From assembly GCA_024399545.1 (NCBI GenBank), contig JAKSNS010000007.1, positions 1 through 64,000 on the forward strand: a stretch of 64,000 nucleotides of DNA. Direction: 5' to 3'. The DNA is from Paludibacteraceae bacterium. Lineage in GTDB: Bacteria; Bacteroidota; Bacteroidia; Bacteroidales; Paludibacteraceae. Below the pieces are notes generated by a model, which worked only from the letters and a program-made list of their open reading frames with translations, made no database searches and had not been told where the DNA came from. The position numbers and the translations under genes were made by a program. Below are positions 44,464 to 53,601 of this stretch, piece after piece. Positions within the stretch are counted from its first letter, which is position 1. The number at the start of each line of letters is the position of its first letter.

Positions 44464-45156
44464 TTATTTCATCAACCATTCAAACAAGCGTTTCTGTTCA
44501 CGGTGTCTGTCAAACAGTTCCTCGGGATGCCACTGTACAGCGACTATGGGAAGATTGACAAACTCAATTCCCTCAAATATCCCATCTTCGGACTTCGCAA
44601 CAACCCTGCAAGCATCGCCGACAGAACGTACCGCCTGATGATGGAATGAGTTCACACTAATCTGATGACAACCCATAATGTCAGACAGAAGGGAACTTTT
44701 CTCTATTGAAACATCGTGCGAAGTCTCATAGCGTGGAATCTTCTGCGAGTGGCAAATCAACTGTCGGTCAGGGTTCTGCGAGTAGATGTCCTGAAAGACC
44801 GTTCCACCGGAAACTATCGCCAAAGCCTGCATTCCACGGCAAATGCCAAGGATACGCATACCTTTTTTAACCGCCACACGGGTAAGACACATATCAAAAG
44901 TGTCACGTTTGACAGACGGCGTATTGCTCATAGGAGTCAGTGAGTCACCCCAATATTTTGGGTCAATGTCGCCACCACCAGTAAGCAGCAGGGCATCAAC
45001 GTTGTCAAGGCAGGATGAGATGACTTTTTCGTCTTCGACGACAGGTATCACCAGAGGCACACCACCGTTTTCAGCTATACAGCGGACGTAAGCGTCGTTG
45101 AGTTTATGCTCAAGGACATCGTCACGCCAATTGCCAGATATACCTATCCTCATCAT
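44464..45156 (-). CDS. Class I glutamine amidotransferase-like hydrolase (peptidase C26)
   Basis: A 230-residue gamma-glutamyl-gamma-aminobutyrate hydrolase (PuuD)-type enzyme. It shows TGGGDIDPKYWGD, the nucleophile elbow GICRGMQAL (Cys), SFHHQAV and the catalytic VQWHPEE. Family members cleave gamma-glutamyl amides. The ATG at 45156 overlaps the lepB stop (ATGA); the longer frame to 45207 would lie within lepB and is rejected. The substrate here is unknown. Confidence 0.85.
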   Translation of the reverse strand: MMRIGISGNWRDDVLEHKLNDAYVRCIAENGGVPLVIPVVEDEKVISSCLDNVDALLLTGGGDIDPKYWGDSLTPMSNTPSVKRDTFDMCLTRVAVKKGMRILGICRGMQALAIVSGGTVFQDIYSQNPDRQLICHSQKIPRYETSHDVSIEKSSLLSDIMGCHQISVNSFHHQAVRSVGDACRVVAKSEDGIFEGIEFVNLPIVAVQWHPEELFDRHREQKRLFEWLMK

Positions 45157-46649
45157 TTTGAAGCGTCCATTCCTATTCTGTTCCAACGAATCTTGCCATT
45201 GAACCAAGCCACATCCCTGTCAAGCGACAACCATACAAAGACCGGACGACCGACAACATGGTCCTCAGGCACGAAACCCCACATACGGGAATCTGCTGAG
45301 TTGTGACGGTTGTCACCCATCATGAAATAGTAGTCCATCTTGAAAGTATATGTATCGGCAGGTTTGCCGTTCAAAATCGCCTTGCCATTACGCCATTCCA
45401 GAGTATTACCCTCGTAATGAACAATGCAATGGCCATAACGAAGCACATTATCCTCTGTCAATTCTATCGTAGCAGAACGTGCAGGCACCCACAGAGGGCC
45501 ATAGTTCTCGCGGGTCCATTTGTAGCTGTATGCCAACGGGAACATAGCCGAACTTTGACGCATCACATCAGAGCTGCGTTCCTTGACGACCTGACTTACG
45601 ACAGGGAGTTTCTCTATCTTGTCCTTCACGTCACGAGTCATTGCCATAATATAGACAGGTCCCCAGGTGAGGCTGTCAACGGCAGGACGCATACCTAACT
45701 CTATAAGATAGTCGCTCATCTCATTGCCGTCAAAGACATACATCTCGCCAGTGCTAATACCCATATCGTGCAAAATGTCCTCACGCAACATTCCACCGTT
45801 GGTCTGAACAATATAATTGTGCTGCATACCAGGTTTCTCAGGGAAACGTTTACCATCAACGTAAAGTATATCATTCTTGATTTCAACGGTTTGTCCAGGA
45901 AGTCCCACGCAGCGTTTCACGAAATTCTCCCTACGGTCAACAGGTCGCCAACGCTTAGGCGAGTAGCCGTTGCGCGCTGCAACCTCGTCCATCATCATAC
46001 GCCCACGAGCCATCCTTGAAGTCAGAGTACGGTAGTCCATCACGCTGTCCAAAGGGAATTGCTCACCGGCAGCCTCGAAGCAAAGCGAGTAGTAGTCAGG
46101 GTTCTGCTGCCACTCAAAAATCGTATCCCCGGCAGGGAAGTTAAACACAACGATATCACCAGGCTTTATGCTTGTCCACCCTTTCAGACGACGGTATTCC
46201 CACTGTGGATGTTCAAGGTACGACTTGTGACCCCAAGGGAACGTGTTCTGTACCAACGGGAAAGAGAACGGCGTGTTAGGCACACGTGGTCCATAACTGC
46301 ATTTGCTCACCATCAGGAAATCGCCCACACGCAAGGTCTGCTCAAGTGACGAGGAAGGTATCTGATAGTTCTGGAACACATAAAGGTTTATGAAATACAC
46401 CGCCACAAGGGCAAAGACGATAGCATCAACCCAACTCCAGAATTTGTACATACCTGGAGATGTCTCCTTATACTTTTTCCACCATGTCCAAGGGATGAAT
46501 TTGGTGACGCACATATCCAACTCGACAGGCAGGATGAACAACCACCAATAGTTGTCCAACCAGATGATAAACAGCACAGTTATCAATGCCAATAGTCCAA
46601 ATCTCACCCAGTTGCCCGTAGGACGCTGAAATCTCTCTTTTATATTCAT
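45153..46649 (-). CDS. lepB: Signal peptidase I
   Basis: Inner-membrane protease that removes signal peptides. The 498-residue protein is of the large Bacteroidota type: three N-terminal hydrophobic segments, the catalytic serine in IPSSSLEQTLRVGDF (Ser before Leu), the general-base lysine in ENFVKRCVGLPGQ, and MMGDNRHNSADSRMWGFV near the end. The large insert between the Ser and Lys boxes accounts for its length. It starts 3 nt after dapB and overlaps the C26 gene by 4 nt. Confidence 0.93.
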   Translation of the reverse strand: MNIKERFQRPTGNWVRFGLLALITVLFIIWLDNYWWLFILPVELDMCVTKFIPWTWWKKYKETSPGMYKFWSWVDAIVFALVAVYFINLYVFQNYQIPSSSLEQTLRVGDFLMVSKCSYGPRVPNTPFSFPLVQNTFPWGHKSYLEHPQWEYRRLKGWTSIKPGDIVVFNFPAGDTIFEWQQNPDYYSLCFEAAGEQFPLDSVMDYRTLTSRMARGRMMMDEVAARNGYSPKRWRPVDRRENFVKRCVGLPGQTVEIKNDILYVDGKRFPEKPGMQHNYIVQTNGGMLREDILHDMGISTGEMYVFDGNEMSDYLIELGMRPAVDSLTWGPVYIMAMTRDVKDKIEKLPVVSQVVKERSSDVMRQSSAMFPLAYSYKWTRENYGPLWVPARSATIELTEDNVLRYGHCIVHYEGNTLEWRNGKAILNGKPADTYTFKMDYYFMMGDNRHNSADSRMWGFVPEDHVVGRPVFVWLSLDRDVAWFNGKIRWNRIGMDASK

Positions 46650-46652
46650 AGC

Positions 46653-47330
46653 TTATCTCATTAAGTCTTCCATACCGTAGAAACCAGGCTTACGGTCTTT
46701 CATAAACTCAGCGGCAAGCACTGCCCCAAGTGCCAGTCCGTCACGTGATTTAGCCTCATGGCGGAGGGTTATGATGTCAACGGCAGAGTCGTATCTAATC
46801 TCATGAATGCCTGGCACCATACCTTCGCGTATAGATTCTATTTCAGGTCTTGTGCCATAGTTTGCCTCAATCTGGTCAGCCAATACAATAGCCGTACCGC
46901 TTGGTGCGTCTTTTTTTTCTGTATGATGCACTTCGGTCATACCAACGGTATAGCCTTCGTATTTTTTCATTATTGACGCCAACCTCCTGTTTATCTCCAT
47001 CACGATATTCACCCCTAACGAGAAGTTGGAAGTCCAGAAAAGCGAACCTCCGACAGAGGCCATCTCACGGCGCACATCCTCCATTTGCGCCGTCCAACCG
47101 GTTGTGCCACTGACCACACGTACACCCTCCTTCCACGCACGGCGGTAATTCTCAACAGCGGCAGTTGGCTGAGTAAACTCAATCGCCACGTCTGACGAGC
47201 GGAACTCGGAAGTAGCGAACTTATCCTCCTCGCCAGCGTCAATGTGGCACACTATCTCATGGCCACGTCCGATGGCAATACACTCAATCACATGGCCCAT
47301 TTTACCATATCCTATTATTGCTATTTTCAT
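46653..47330 (-). CDS. dapB: 4-hydroxy-tetrahydrodipicolinate reductase
   Basis: Reduces hydroxy-tetrahydrodipicolinate in the diaminopimelate/lysine pathway. The 225-residue short form has the nucleotide-binding GYGKMGHVIE, SGTTGW and the active-site HHTEKKDAPSGTA. It overlaps aroB by 4 nt and precedes lepB by 3 nt, linking amino-acid, wall-precursor and export genes. Confidence 0.93.
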   Translation of the reverse strand: MKIAIIGYGKMGHVIECIAIGRGHEIVCHIDAGEEDKFATSEFRSSDVAIEFTQPTAAVENYRRAWKEGVRVVSGTTGWTAQMEDVRREMASVGGSLFWTSNFSLGVNIVMEINRRLASIMKKYEGYTVGMTEVHHTEKKDAPSGTAIVLADQIEANYGTRPEIESIREGMVPGIHEIRYDSAVDIITLRHEAKSRDGLALGAVLAAEFMKDRKPGFYGMEDLMR

Positions 47331-48295
47331 CGTATAAAATCTATTGCCTCAAATATTTCGTCACGACTTACGTCGCAATCAGTTATAGCCTCGCCAATGT
47401 CACGAAGCAGGGTGAAATTCACTCGCCCGCCCTCGTTTTTCTTGTCGTTAGACATCAGTTCATAGAGTTTGTCGTACGATTTACAATCCACAGGCACCAC
47501 ACCGTACAACTCCCTCACAATGCCCTGCAGTCGTGACAGTTCCTCACGGGGAAAACCCGCTTTTGTCACCGACAGATATGCCGCCACCACCATTCCCCAC
47601 GCCACACAGTAACCATGCAAACGGCTACCCTCAAGGTATGCCTCAACAGCATGACCCACGGTATGACCGAAATTAAGTATTTTCCTCTTCCCACTCTCAC
47701 GGAAATCCTCATCTACAACGCTCTTCTTGAACGTTATGTTCTCGTTCACCAGCTCCTCCAACCCAACCATATCTTCCCCCAAAATATCAAATCCCAAAGT
47801 CTTAGCATAAAGCTCACTGCCTGACAACAACCCATGCTTTAACATCTCTGCATAGCCCGAAAGCAGATTCTTAATATCGAGCGACTTCAGGAGTTCAATT
47901 CTCAACACAACCCTCTCAGGTTCATTGAAAACCCCCACAAGGTTTTTAACCCCGCTGTGGTTAATACCCACCTTGCCACCTGCCGACGCGTCAACCATCG
48001 CCAGCAGGGTGGTAGGTATGTTCATGAATCTCGTTCCGCGTTTGAATGTCGAAGCAGCCATACCCCCAAGGTCACAAACCATTCCGCCACCTACGTTGAC
48101 CAACAGCGAATGCCGTGTGGCATTCATTTTTGCCAACTCATCCCATACAAACGAAAGTGTCTGTACGTTCTTGTTTTCATCACCCGAAGGGATGACTATC
48201 CGTGGCTCGTGGTCAAGACCCAACCCCGGCAGCAACTTCACTGTATTGCCGTCCGCCAGGATTATGGTTTTGTCTGCCTCAATATCAAACATCAT
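47327..48295 (-). CDS. aroB: 3-dehydroquinate synthase
   Basis: Second step of the shikimate pathway. The 322-residue protein has the NAD-binding NVGGGMVCDLGGMAAS, IPTTLLAMVDASAGGKVGIN and the metal ligands in GYAEMLKHGL, FGHTVGHAVE and LHGYCVAWGM. It is somewhat shorter than typical AroB (about 360), with a reduced N-terminus. First gene of the run to folE. The 206-nt gap upstream contains an inverted repeat and no clear promoter. Confidence 0.92.
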   Translation of the reverse strand: MMFDIEADKTIILADGNTVKLLPGLGLDHEPRIVIPSGDENKNVQTLSFVWDELAKMNATRHSLLVNVGGGMVCDLGGMAASTFKRGTRFMNIPTTLLAMVDASAGGKVGINHSGVKNLVGVFNEPERVVLRIELLKSLDIKNLLSGYAEMLKHGLLSGSELYAKTLGFDILGEDMVGLEELVNENITFKKSVVDEDFRESGKRKILNFGHTVGHAVEAYLEGSRLHGYCVAWGMVVAAYLSVTKAGFPREELSRLQGIVRELYGVVPVDCKSYDKLYELMSNDKKNEGGRVNFTLLRDIGEAITDCDVSRDEIFEAIDFIR

Positions 48296-48310
48296 TTAGC
48301 GATGACAAAA

Positions 48311-48491
48311 TAACAACTTGGTACAACCTTATTTTTATATCACTATGTTTCCACCCCAATTTCAGTCTCAGTATCTCAACAAAAAATAAACCTATCACCA
48401 CCCTAAAGACGTAGCCCATGCAAACCATAGACGTACCCCCGACCTACAGACATTCAGTTGTGAAAATAATAATCACCTCGTACCAAGTTAT
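48311..48491. repeat. Intergenic element with inverted AACTTGGTAC ends
   Basis: AACTTGGTAC (48315-48324) and its complement (48480-48489) bound about 175 bp between aroB and ackA. The interior carries AAAGACGTAGCCCA (about 48411-48424), also found in the waaA upstream element and, in diverged form, near 63895. It looks like a member of a dispersed non-coding family. Confidence 0.45.
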
Positions 48492-48501
48492 AATTTAATC
48501 T

Positions 48502-49698
48502 TCACTTAACCAAATCCATAGTGTCGCGTGCGATGGTCAGCTCCTCGTCGGTGGCAATAACCGCAACACGAATCTTGGAATCTTTTGTCGAAATCTCAAC
48601 CTCGTCGCCACGGACTTTGTCGTTCAACGCAGCGTCGAATTTAACGCCAAGGTACTCAAGTTTGCGGCAGATGTAGTCGCGTGTCTCGTTCTGTTTTTCG
48701 CCGATTCCACCGGTGAAAGCAATAACGTCAACGCCACCAAGGACTGCCATATAAGCACCAATGTATTTCAACAGACGGTAGTTGAACATATTCATGGCAA
48801 GGTCGGCACGTTTGTTACCCTCAGCCATAGCAGCCAAGATGTCGCGCATATCGCTTGACACACCCGAAACACCCAACACACCGGACTTTTTGTTTATCAT
48901 ATTGTTGACAGCCGCAACATCCATCTTCTCTTTGTCCATGATGTATGTGATTGCGCCAAGGTCAACGTCGCCCGAACGTGTACCCATCACAAGACCCTCG
49001 ACAGGGGTAAGACCCATTGAGGTATCAATAGATTTACCATTCAGGACAGCAGTAACCGAACCACCGCCACCCAAGTGACAAGTGATTATACGGCTGTTGT
49101 TGTAATCCAAGCCGAAGAACTCGCAGGTGCGTTTTGCCACATAGCGATGGCTTGTACCGTGAAAGCCGTAACGACGAACACCATATTTCTCATAATACTC
49201 GTATGGCAAAGCATACATATAAGCGTAGTCAGGCATTGTCTGATGAAACGCAGTGTCAAACACGCCAACCTGTGGAACGTTTGGCAATATCTTTGTGATA
49301 GCTGCAACGCCTTTCAGATTTGCAGGGTTATGGAGTGGAGCAAGGTCAGTGCACTCTTGCATTTTCTCGATAACCTCTGGAGTGATGACAACAGAGGTGT
49401 TGAATTTCTCGCCACCATGCACTAAACGATGACCAACGGCATCAATCTCGTTCAACGATTTGATGCAGCCATATTCGGCATTCGTCAGAGTCTCAAGAAT
49501 AAGTTCAACGCCGACGGTATGCTCTGGCATGAATTTCTCGATGGTCTTCTTCTCGCCGTTAGGCAATTTGAATTTCAAGAAAGAGTCTTTCAGTCCAAGT
49601 TTCTCTATTCCACCTTGACCCAGAACTTCCTCTGTAGTCATATCATACAGCTTATACTTAATGGATGAGCTGCCACAGTTCAATACTAATACTTTCAT
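48502..49698 (-). CDS. ackA: Acetate kinase
   Basis: Makes ATP and acetate from acetyl phosphate, the energy-yielding step of acetate fermentation. The 398-residue protein has the phosphate-binding NCGSSSIKYKLYD, RRYGFHGTSHRYVA, HLGGGGSVTAV and FTGGIGEKQ. It follows pta with a 4-nt overlap, so the two are coupled. Confidence 0.95.
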   Translation of the reverse strand: MKVLVLNCGSSSIKYKLYDMTTEEVLGQGGIEKLGLKDSFLKFKLPNGEKKTIEKFMPEHTVGVELILETLTNAEYGCIKSLNEIDAVGHRLVHGGEKFNTSVVITPEVIEKMQECTDLAPLHNPANLKGVAAITKILPNVPQVGVFDTAFHQTMPDYAYMYALPYEYYEKYGVRRYGFHGTSHRYVAKRTCEFFGLDYNNSRIITCHLGGGGSVTAVLNGKSIDTSMGLTPVEGLVMGTRSGDVDLGAITYIMDKEKMDVAAVNNMINKKSGVLGVSGVSSDMRDILAAMAEGNKRADLAMNMFNYRLLKYIGAYMAVLGGVDVIAFTGGIGEKQNETRDYICRKLEYLGVKFDAALNDKVRGDEVEISTKDSKIRVAVIATDEELTIARDTMDLVK

Positions 49699-50702
49699 TT
49701 CTTTGCTGCTATTGCTTGGTTACATGTGATTGCTATCATTTTCTCAATATCGTCAACCGAACATCCACGGCTGAGGTCGTTGATAGGAGCCGCCATACCT
49801 TGAAGGATAGGACCAATTGCCACCGCTCCTCCAAGTCTCTGCACAAGCTTGTATGCGATGTTGCCTGTCTCAAGCGACGGCAAAACCAGCGTATTGGCGT
49901 GACCTGCCACCTTGCTGTCCGGTGCTTTCAGACTTGCGACAGACTCGACAAGTGCGGCATCTGCCTGTAATTCTCCGTCAATCTTCATATCAGGTGCCAT
50001 CTCCTTGGCTTTCTTCGTAGCAGCCACTACCCTATCCACAAGTTCATTGCTTGCACTGCCTTTTGTCGAGAAACTCAGCATTGCCACTTTTGGCTCAATG
50101 CCGCAAATTGCCTTCATCGTATTACCAGTAGCAACAGCTATCTGTGCCAACTCGTCAACAGTTGGGTTAGGCAAAACTGCCACGTCACCGAACATCAGCA
50201 CACCATTCTCGCCATATTGTTTCTCTTTGCATACCATTATCATTGCGCCGGAGACGCACGAGAAACCTTTGGCAGTCTTGACAATCTGCAATGCAGGACG
50301 AAGCACGTTGCCTGTTGTGTTGCGCGCGCCTGCCAACTCGCCGTCAGCATCACCTGCCTTGATCATAAGGCAACCAAGGTACAGAGGGTCTTTTGTCTTC
50401 TTGTGAGCCTCTTCCTCGGTCATACCCTTGTTCTTGCGAAGTTCGTAGAGTATGTTGGCATACTTGCCCTCCTCGGGGTTGTTCTCAGGGTCAATGATGA
50501 TGTCGCGAGTGATATGGCTGAAACCTTTCTCACCAGCCATTTTCATAATCTCGTCAGGGTTACCAATCAGAGTCACTTTGGCAACCTTGTCACGCAGCAC
50601 ATTATTGGCAGCCTCAAGGGTACGAGGTTCGTTACCCTCTGGCAACACAATATGTTGTGGATTTTTCTGCGCTCTCTCTTTAATCTGTTCTAATAAATCC
50701 AT
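49695..50702 (-). CDS. pta: Phosphate acetyltransferase
   Basis: Converts acetyl-CoA to acetyl phosphate. The 335-residue short form has VLPEGNEPRTLEAA, GAMIMVCKEKQYGENGV, AMLSFSTKGSASNE and ANTLVLPSLETGNIAYK, the usual PTA signature blocks. The 189-bp inverted-repeat element at 50738-50926 is 35 nt upstream of its ATG, so its native promoter has probably been displaced or replaced; no consensus promoter is visible between them. Confidence 0.95.
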   Translation of the reverse strand: MDLLEQIKERAQKNPQHIVLPEGNEPRTLEAANNVLRDKVAKVTLIGNPDEIMKMAGEKGFSHITRDIIIDPENNPEEGKYANILYELRKNKGMTEEEAHKKTKDPLYLGCLMIKAGDADGELAGARNTTGNVLRPALQIVKTAKGFSCVSGAMIMVCKEKQYGENGVLMFGDVAVLPNPTVDELAQIAVATGNTMKAICGIEPKVAMLSFSTKGSASNELVDRVVAATKKAKEMAPDMKIDGELQADAALVESVASLKAPDSKVAGHANTLVLPSLETGNIAYKLVQRLGGAVAIGPILQGMAAPINDLSRGCSVDDIEKMIAITCNQAIAAKK

Positions 50703-50737
50703 AATTATTTATATTATTTGTCCATTATATCACTGTA

Positions 50738-50926
50738 GGTGAGTTCTATAAATTCATTTTGAGGGCTTTTGAAGTTTGTTTTGAGCAGATTGCTGTGCGG
50801 AAGGAGGGAGCAATGCGGGCATTGTGACCGACTGACAATCAGCAAGATGCCAAAAGAAACTTCAAAAACACCAAAAAGTTTATTTGTCTTTTTATTATCT
50901 TTTACGGTGAATTTATAGAACTCACC
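50738..50926. mobile_element. 189-bp MITE-like element with 19-bp perfect ends
   Basis: GGTGAGTTCTATAAATTCA (50738-50756) and its exact complement (50908-50926) are terminal inverted repeats, flanked by the 4-bp direct repeat TGTA (50734-50737 and 50927-50930), as expected for target duplication. The interior has a further inverted pair TTTTGAAGTTT/AAACTTCAAAA and no plausible gene. The right end contains the stop codon (50922-50924) of the ATP-grasp-like gene. A transposase acting in trans must be assumed. Confidence 0.8.
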
Positions 50927-52082
50927 TGTACTGTTTACTTTCATAATTTGCCGCCACATCACCCAACAGTATGCTTGCCCTGTAGAGGGTATTCGGTGTC
51001 ACGTCGCAAAGGCTCAAATACCCTTCCGTCATTTTGCCGTTGCTGTCGTACTGCATCTTCTCCTTCGCGTTCTGCCACTGATGGTGTACATAAAGCCTTC
51101 CCGGCGATTTGTGCTCTATCATAAACAACCCCTTGACACCTTTCGCAACGTAGCGGTCATACAGTATCCTTGCCACGACACCCATTGTCATTCTCAGGTT
51201 AATCTCCACAACAGGGTTCAGCCTCATCTCGCCGTTTTCCTCGTATATGAACATATCCACACCTATATAACCATAATATGTGTGCGCAATGTGTCCGTCT
51301 ATGAACCTCGTCAGGCTCTCTTTCGCCGCATCAATCTCCTTCACGTCAACTTTTTTCCCCAACTCCGCCAATATGTCCTCGTTACTCATCAGCCTGTTTC
51401 CCCTGTACATACCGCTCTTCTCAGTTATAAATAATGAGTAACCGACAAATTCCGTCTTTTGGTCAACTACCCTGAACTCCATCGCAAAATCCATTTTTCT
51501 CTTCAATGCCTTCTCAGCCATTATCGAACCTTGCTTATCTATGACCCTCTTTATCCATCCCGACACACTCTGAGTAAAGTTGGCATCTGTCCAATAAACT
51601 CCTCTGCCGGAACTGCTCCATGGTGCCTTCAGCACTGTCTGCCCATATCTCTCGCAGTAGTTTCTCACCTCATCGACGCTGTGCAACTCCTCTGCCGCCA
51701 TTGGCAGTTCCCACCTTCCGCTCAAATCCGCTCTCAGGAAATCCATAGCCTTTGTGGCTATCCGCCTATGCGACAAATCCCTTATCTTTTCCAGTTTTCC
51801 GTCTTTAGGCAATATATTTTCGCTTACGCCGTTGACTATCAACAGACGTCTGACAGCAGGATCCCAACCCCAAGGCTCCACCATCTCAAACCTATCACCT
51901 TCACCATCGAAAGGTGTCAGGTCTCCACGGTTGAACACCACTCCCCCACTCTCAGCATACCATCGTGGCAACATCGCCAGGTCTGACGCAAGGAACAACG
52001 TTGACTCCGGTGCCTGGTAATTCGCCGACCAAGCCGCCAACGCCATGTCGTGTTCAGGGTTGAATATGTACAGTCTGTTCAT
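50922..52082 (-). CDS. ATP-grasp-like protein of unknown substrate
   Basis: A 386-residue cytoplasmic protein. The N-terminus MNRLYIFNPEHDMALA is followed by a central and C-terminal part with ATP-grasp features: VLKAPWSSSGRGVYW (binding lysine and Gly loop), FRVVDQKTEFVGYSLFI, YGYIGVDMFIYEENGEMRLNPVVEINLRMTMG (Glu and Asn metal ligands). The product is unknown. It overlaps sufE by 4 nt. Its last residues (about ESKQYR) and stop codon come from the edge of the element at 50738-50926, so the original C-terminus has probably been altered. Confidence 0.7.
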   Translation of the reverse strand: MNRLYIFNPEHDMALAAWSANYQAPESTLFLASDLAMLPRWYAESGGVVFNRGDLTPFDGEGDRFEMVEPWGWDPAVRRLLIVNGVSENILPKDGKLEKIRDLSHRRIATKAMDFLRADLSGRWELPMAAEELHSVDEVRNYCERYGQTVLKAPWSSSGRGVYWTDANFTQSVSGWIKRVIDKQGSIMAEKALKRKMDFAMEFRVVDQKTEFVGYSLFITEKSGMYRGNRLMSNEDILAELGKKVDVKEIDAAKESLTRFIDGHIAHTYYGYIGVDMFIYEENGEMRLNPVVEINLRMTMGVVARILYDRYVAKGVKGLFMIEHKSPGRLYVHHQWQNAKEKMQYDSNGKMTEGYLSLCDVTPNTLYRASILLGDVAANYESKQYR

Positions 52083-52486
52083 TCCGCCAACCGCTTAATC
52101 CTCTCTATCATCGACAGCACACCGTTGCTCCGCGTTGGTGTCAGGTGTTCGCGCAACCCTATCCTCTCCACGAAACCGAAGTCACAACCTCTCACCTCCT
52201 CTACCGTACAACCCGAAACAGCCTTCATCAGCAACGACACTATGCCTTTAACTATTATGGCATCACCGTCACCCCTGAAGTATATTCTCCCGTCACGTCT
52301 CTCAGCCAATATCCAGACCTGACTCTGACATCCGCGTATCAATGTCTCGTCGTTTTTCTCCTCCTCACAGAGGGTATCCGTCTCTTTGCCCAACTCCACA
52401 AGATACTGGTATTTATCCATCCATTCCCCCAGTTCGCCGAAATCCTCCTCGATTTCAGCCACACGCTCTTCTAAGCTTTTTTCCAT
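52079..52486 (-). CDS. sufE: Cysteine desulfuration protein SufE
   Basis: Accepts persulfide sulfur from a cysteine desulfurase for Fe-S cluster assembly. The 135-residue protein has the active-site Cys in RGCQSQVW, preceded by KYQYLVELGKETDTL and followed by DGDAIIVKGIVSLL and LREHLTPTRSNGV, all standard SufE features. It overlaps aroA by 16 nt and the downstream ATP-grasp-like gene by 4 nt. No other suf genes are nearby. Confidence 0.92.
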   Translation of the reverse strand: MEKSLEERVAEIEEDFGELGEWMDKYQYLVELGKETDTLCEEEKNDETLIRGCQSQVWILAERRDGRIYFRGDGDAIIVKGIVSLLMKAVSGCTVEEVRGCDFGFVERIGLREHLTPTRSNGVLSMIERIKRLAE

Positions 52487-53601
52487 ATCGTTTCTATACC
52501 TTTATACGATTTGTTTATACATTCAGTATTACCAATCTCGGCACCTGCCACTATTAATGCCATCGCTATCCTATGGTCATCCGCAACATCCGCCAACCCT
52601 TGTCTGCGGCACCGTTCGCCATTCCACCACATTTTCTCCCCGTCGAACTCCAACCTATACCCCAGTTTCCCCATCTCCCTGACCATTATGGACCCACGGC
52701 GACTCTCTTTCCTCTCCAACGTCTCCAATCCACAAAGTGTAAACCTTATTCCCCTCCTGCACAACGTAGCCGCAAGTACAGGCACCATATCAGGGCATCC
52801 CTTGCAATCTTCGTAAAAACCTACACACTGTGTTCTAACCCTATGTATAATAACCCCTTCAAGAGTCTCTTTGCTCCCAACGCCCAATTCCTCATAGAAC
52901 TTCACTACCCTCTCGTCCGGCTGACCACTCCCCATTTTCAAACCTTTCAGCAACAACTCATCCTCTTCCCCTACAGCCACCATTCCGTACCAAAACACCG
53001 CCGACGACCAATCACGGTCAATCTCATCGGCAAATCCAAACTTACCCTTATGCACCTCGATGACATTCCCCATACTTTTAACCACCACACCAGCCTTCTC
53101 CATCAACTTCCTCGTCAGTTCTATGTATGTCTGCGATACTATGTCCCCTTTCAATTTTATCCTCATTCCCCTCCCGGCACCTATCAACATAAGCGCCGAT
53201 ATTGTCTGGCTACTCTCCCCCGCATCTGCCTCAACCTCACTTCCTATTTCACCACAGCCATCTATCCTTACTGGCAACCTCCCCTCAAAACCCAAATAAT
53301 CTATCTTAGCCCCCAAACTCCTCATCGCTTTAACTATTGCCCCTACAGGTCTCTGCCTCAACTGTTCATTTCCATCAACAATCTTTACTCCCCTCCTGCT
53401 GCCATAGCAAGCTAATGCAAACCTTGCGGCAGTGCCTGACCCCCTAACATCAATCCTCTCGCCGTCTTCCGTCAAAGCCTTTATTATCACCTCGCCGTCT
53501 TCGCTTCCTCCAGGGTCTGGCATCTTTCCCCCACTGACAGCCGCCATCATTGCCAACCGCGCCACCACACTCTTCGACAATGGCAATCTAATCTCTCTCA
53601 T
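52471..53601 (-). CDS. aroA: 3-phosphoshikimate 1-carboxyvinyltransferase
   Basis: EPSP synthase of the shikimate pathway. The 376-residue protein is shorter than usual (about 420-430) but keeps LPLSKSVVAR, GSGTAARFAL, NEQLRQRPVG, DRDWSSAVFWYG and DDHRIAMAL. The N-terminal PGSKS loop reads LSKS and GNAGT reads GSGT, as in Bacteroidales relatives. It overlaps sufE by 16 nt and the lipoprotein gene upstream by 4 nt. Confidence 0.92.
   Translation of the reverse strand: MREIRLPLSKSVVARLAMMAAVSGGKMPDPGGSEDGEVIIKALTEDGERIDVRGSGTAARFALACYGSRRGVKIVDGNEQLRQRPVGAIVKAMRSLGAKIDYLGFEGRLPVRIDGCGEIGSEVEADAGESSQTISALMLIGAGRGMRIKLKGDIVSQTYIELTRKLMEKAGVVVKSMGNVIEVHKGKFGFADEIDRDWSSAVFWYGMVAVGEEDELLLKGLKMGSGQPDERVVKFYEELGVGSKETLEGVIIHRVRTQCVGFYEDCKGCPDMVPVLAATLCRRGIRFTLCGLETLERKESRRGSIMVREMGKLGYRLEFDGEKMWWNGERCRRQGLADVADDHRIAMALIVAGAEIGNTECINKSYKGIETIWKKA

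Noticed and set aside
50714-50962. 82-codon frame spanning the inverted-repeat element
   Set aside because: Runs across both ends of the element and into the neighbouring gene; not a coherent protein.
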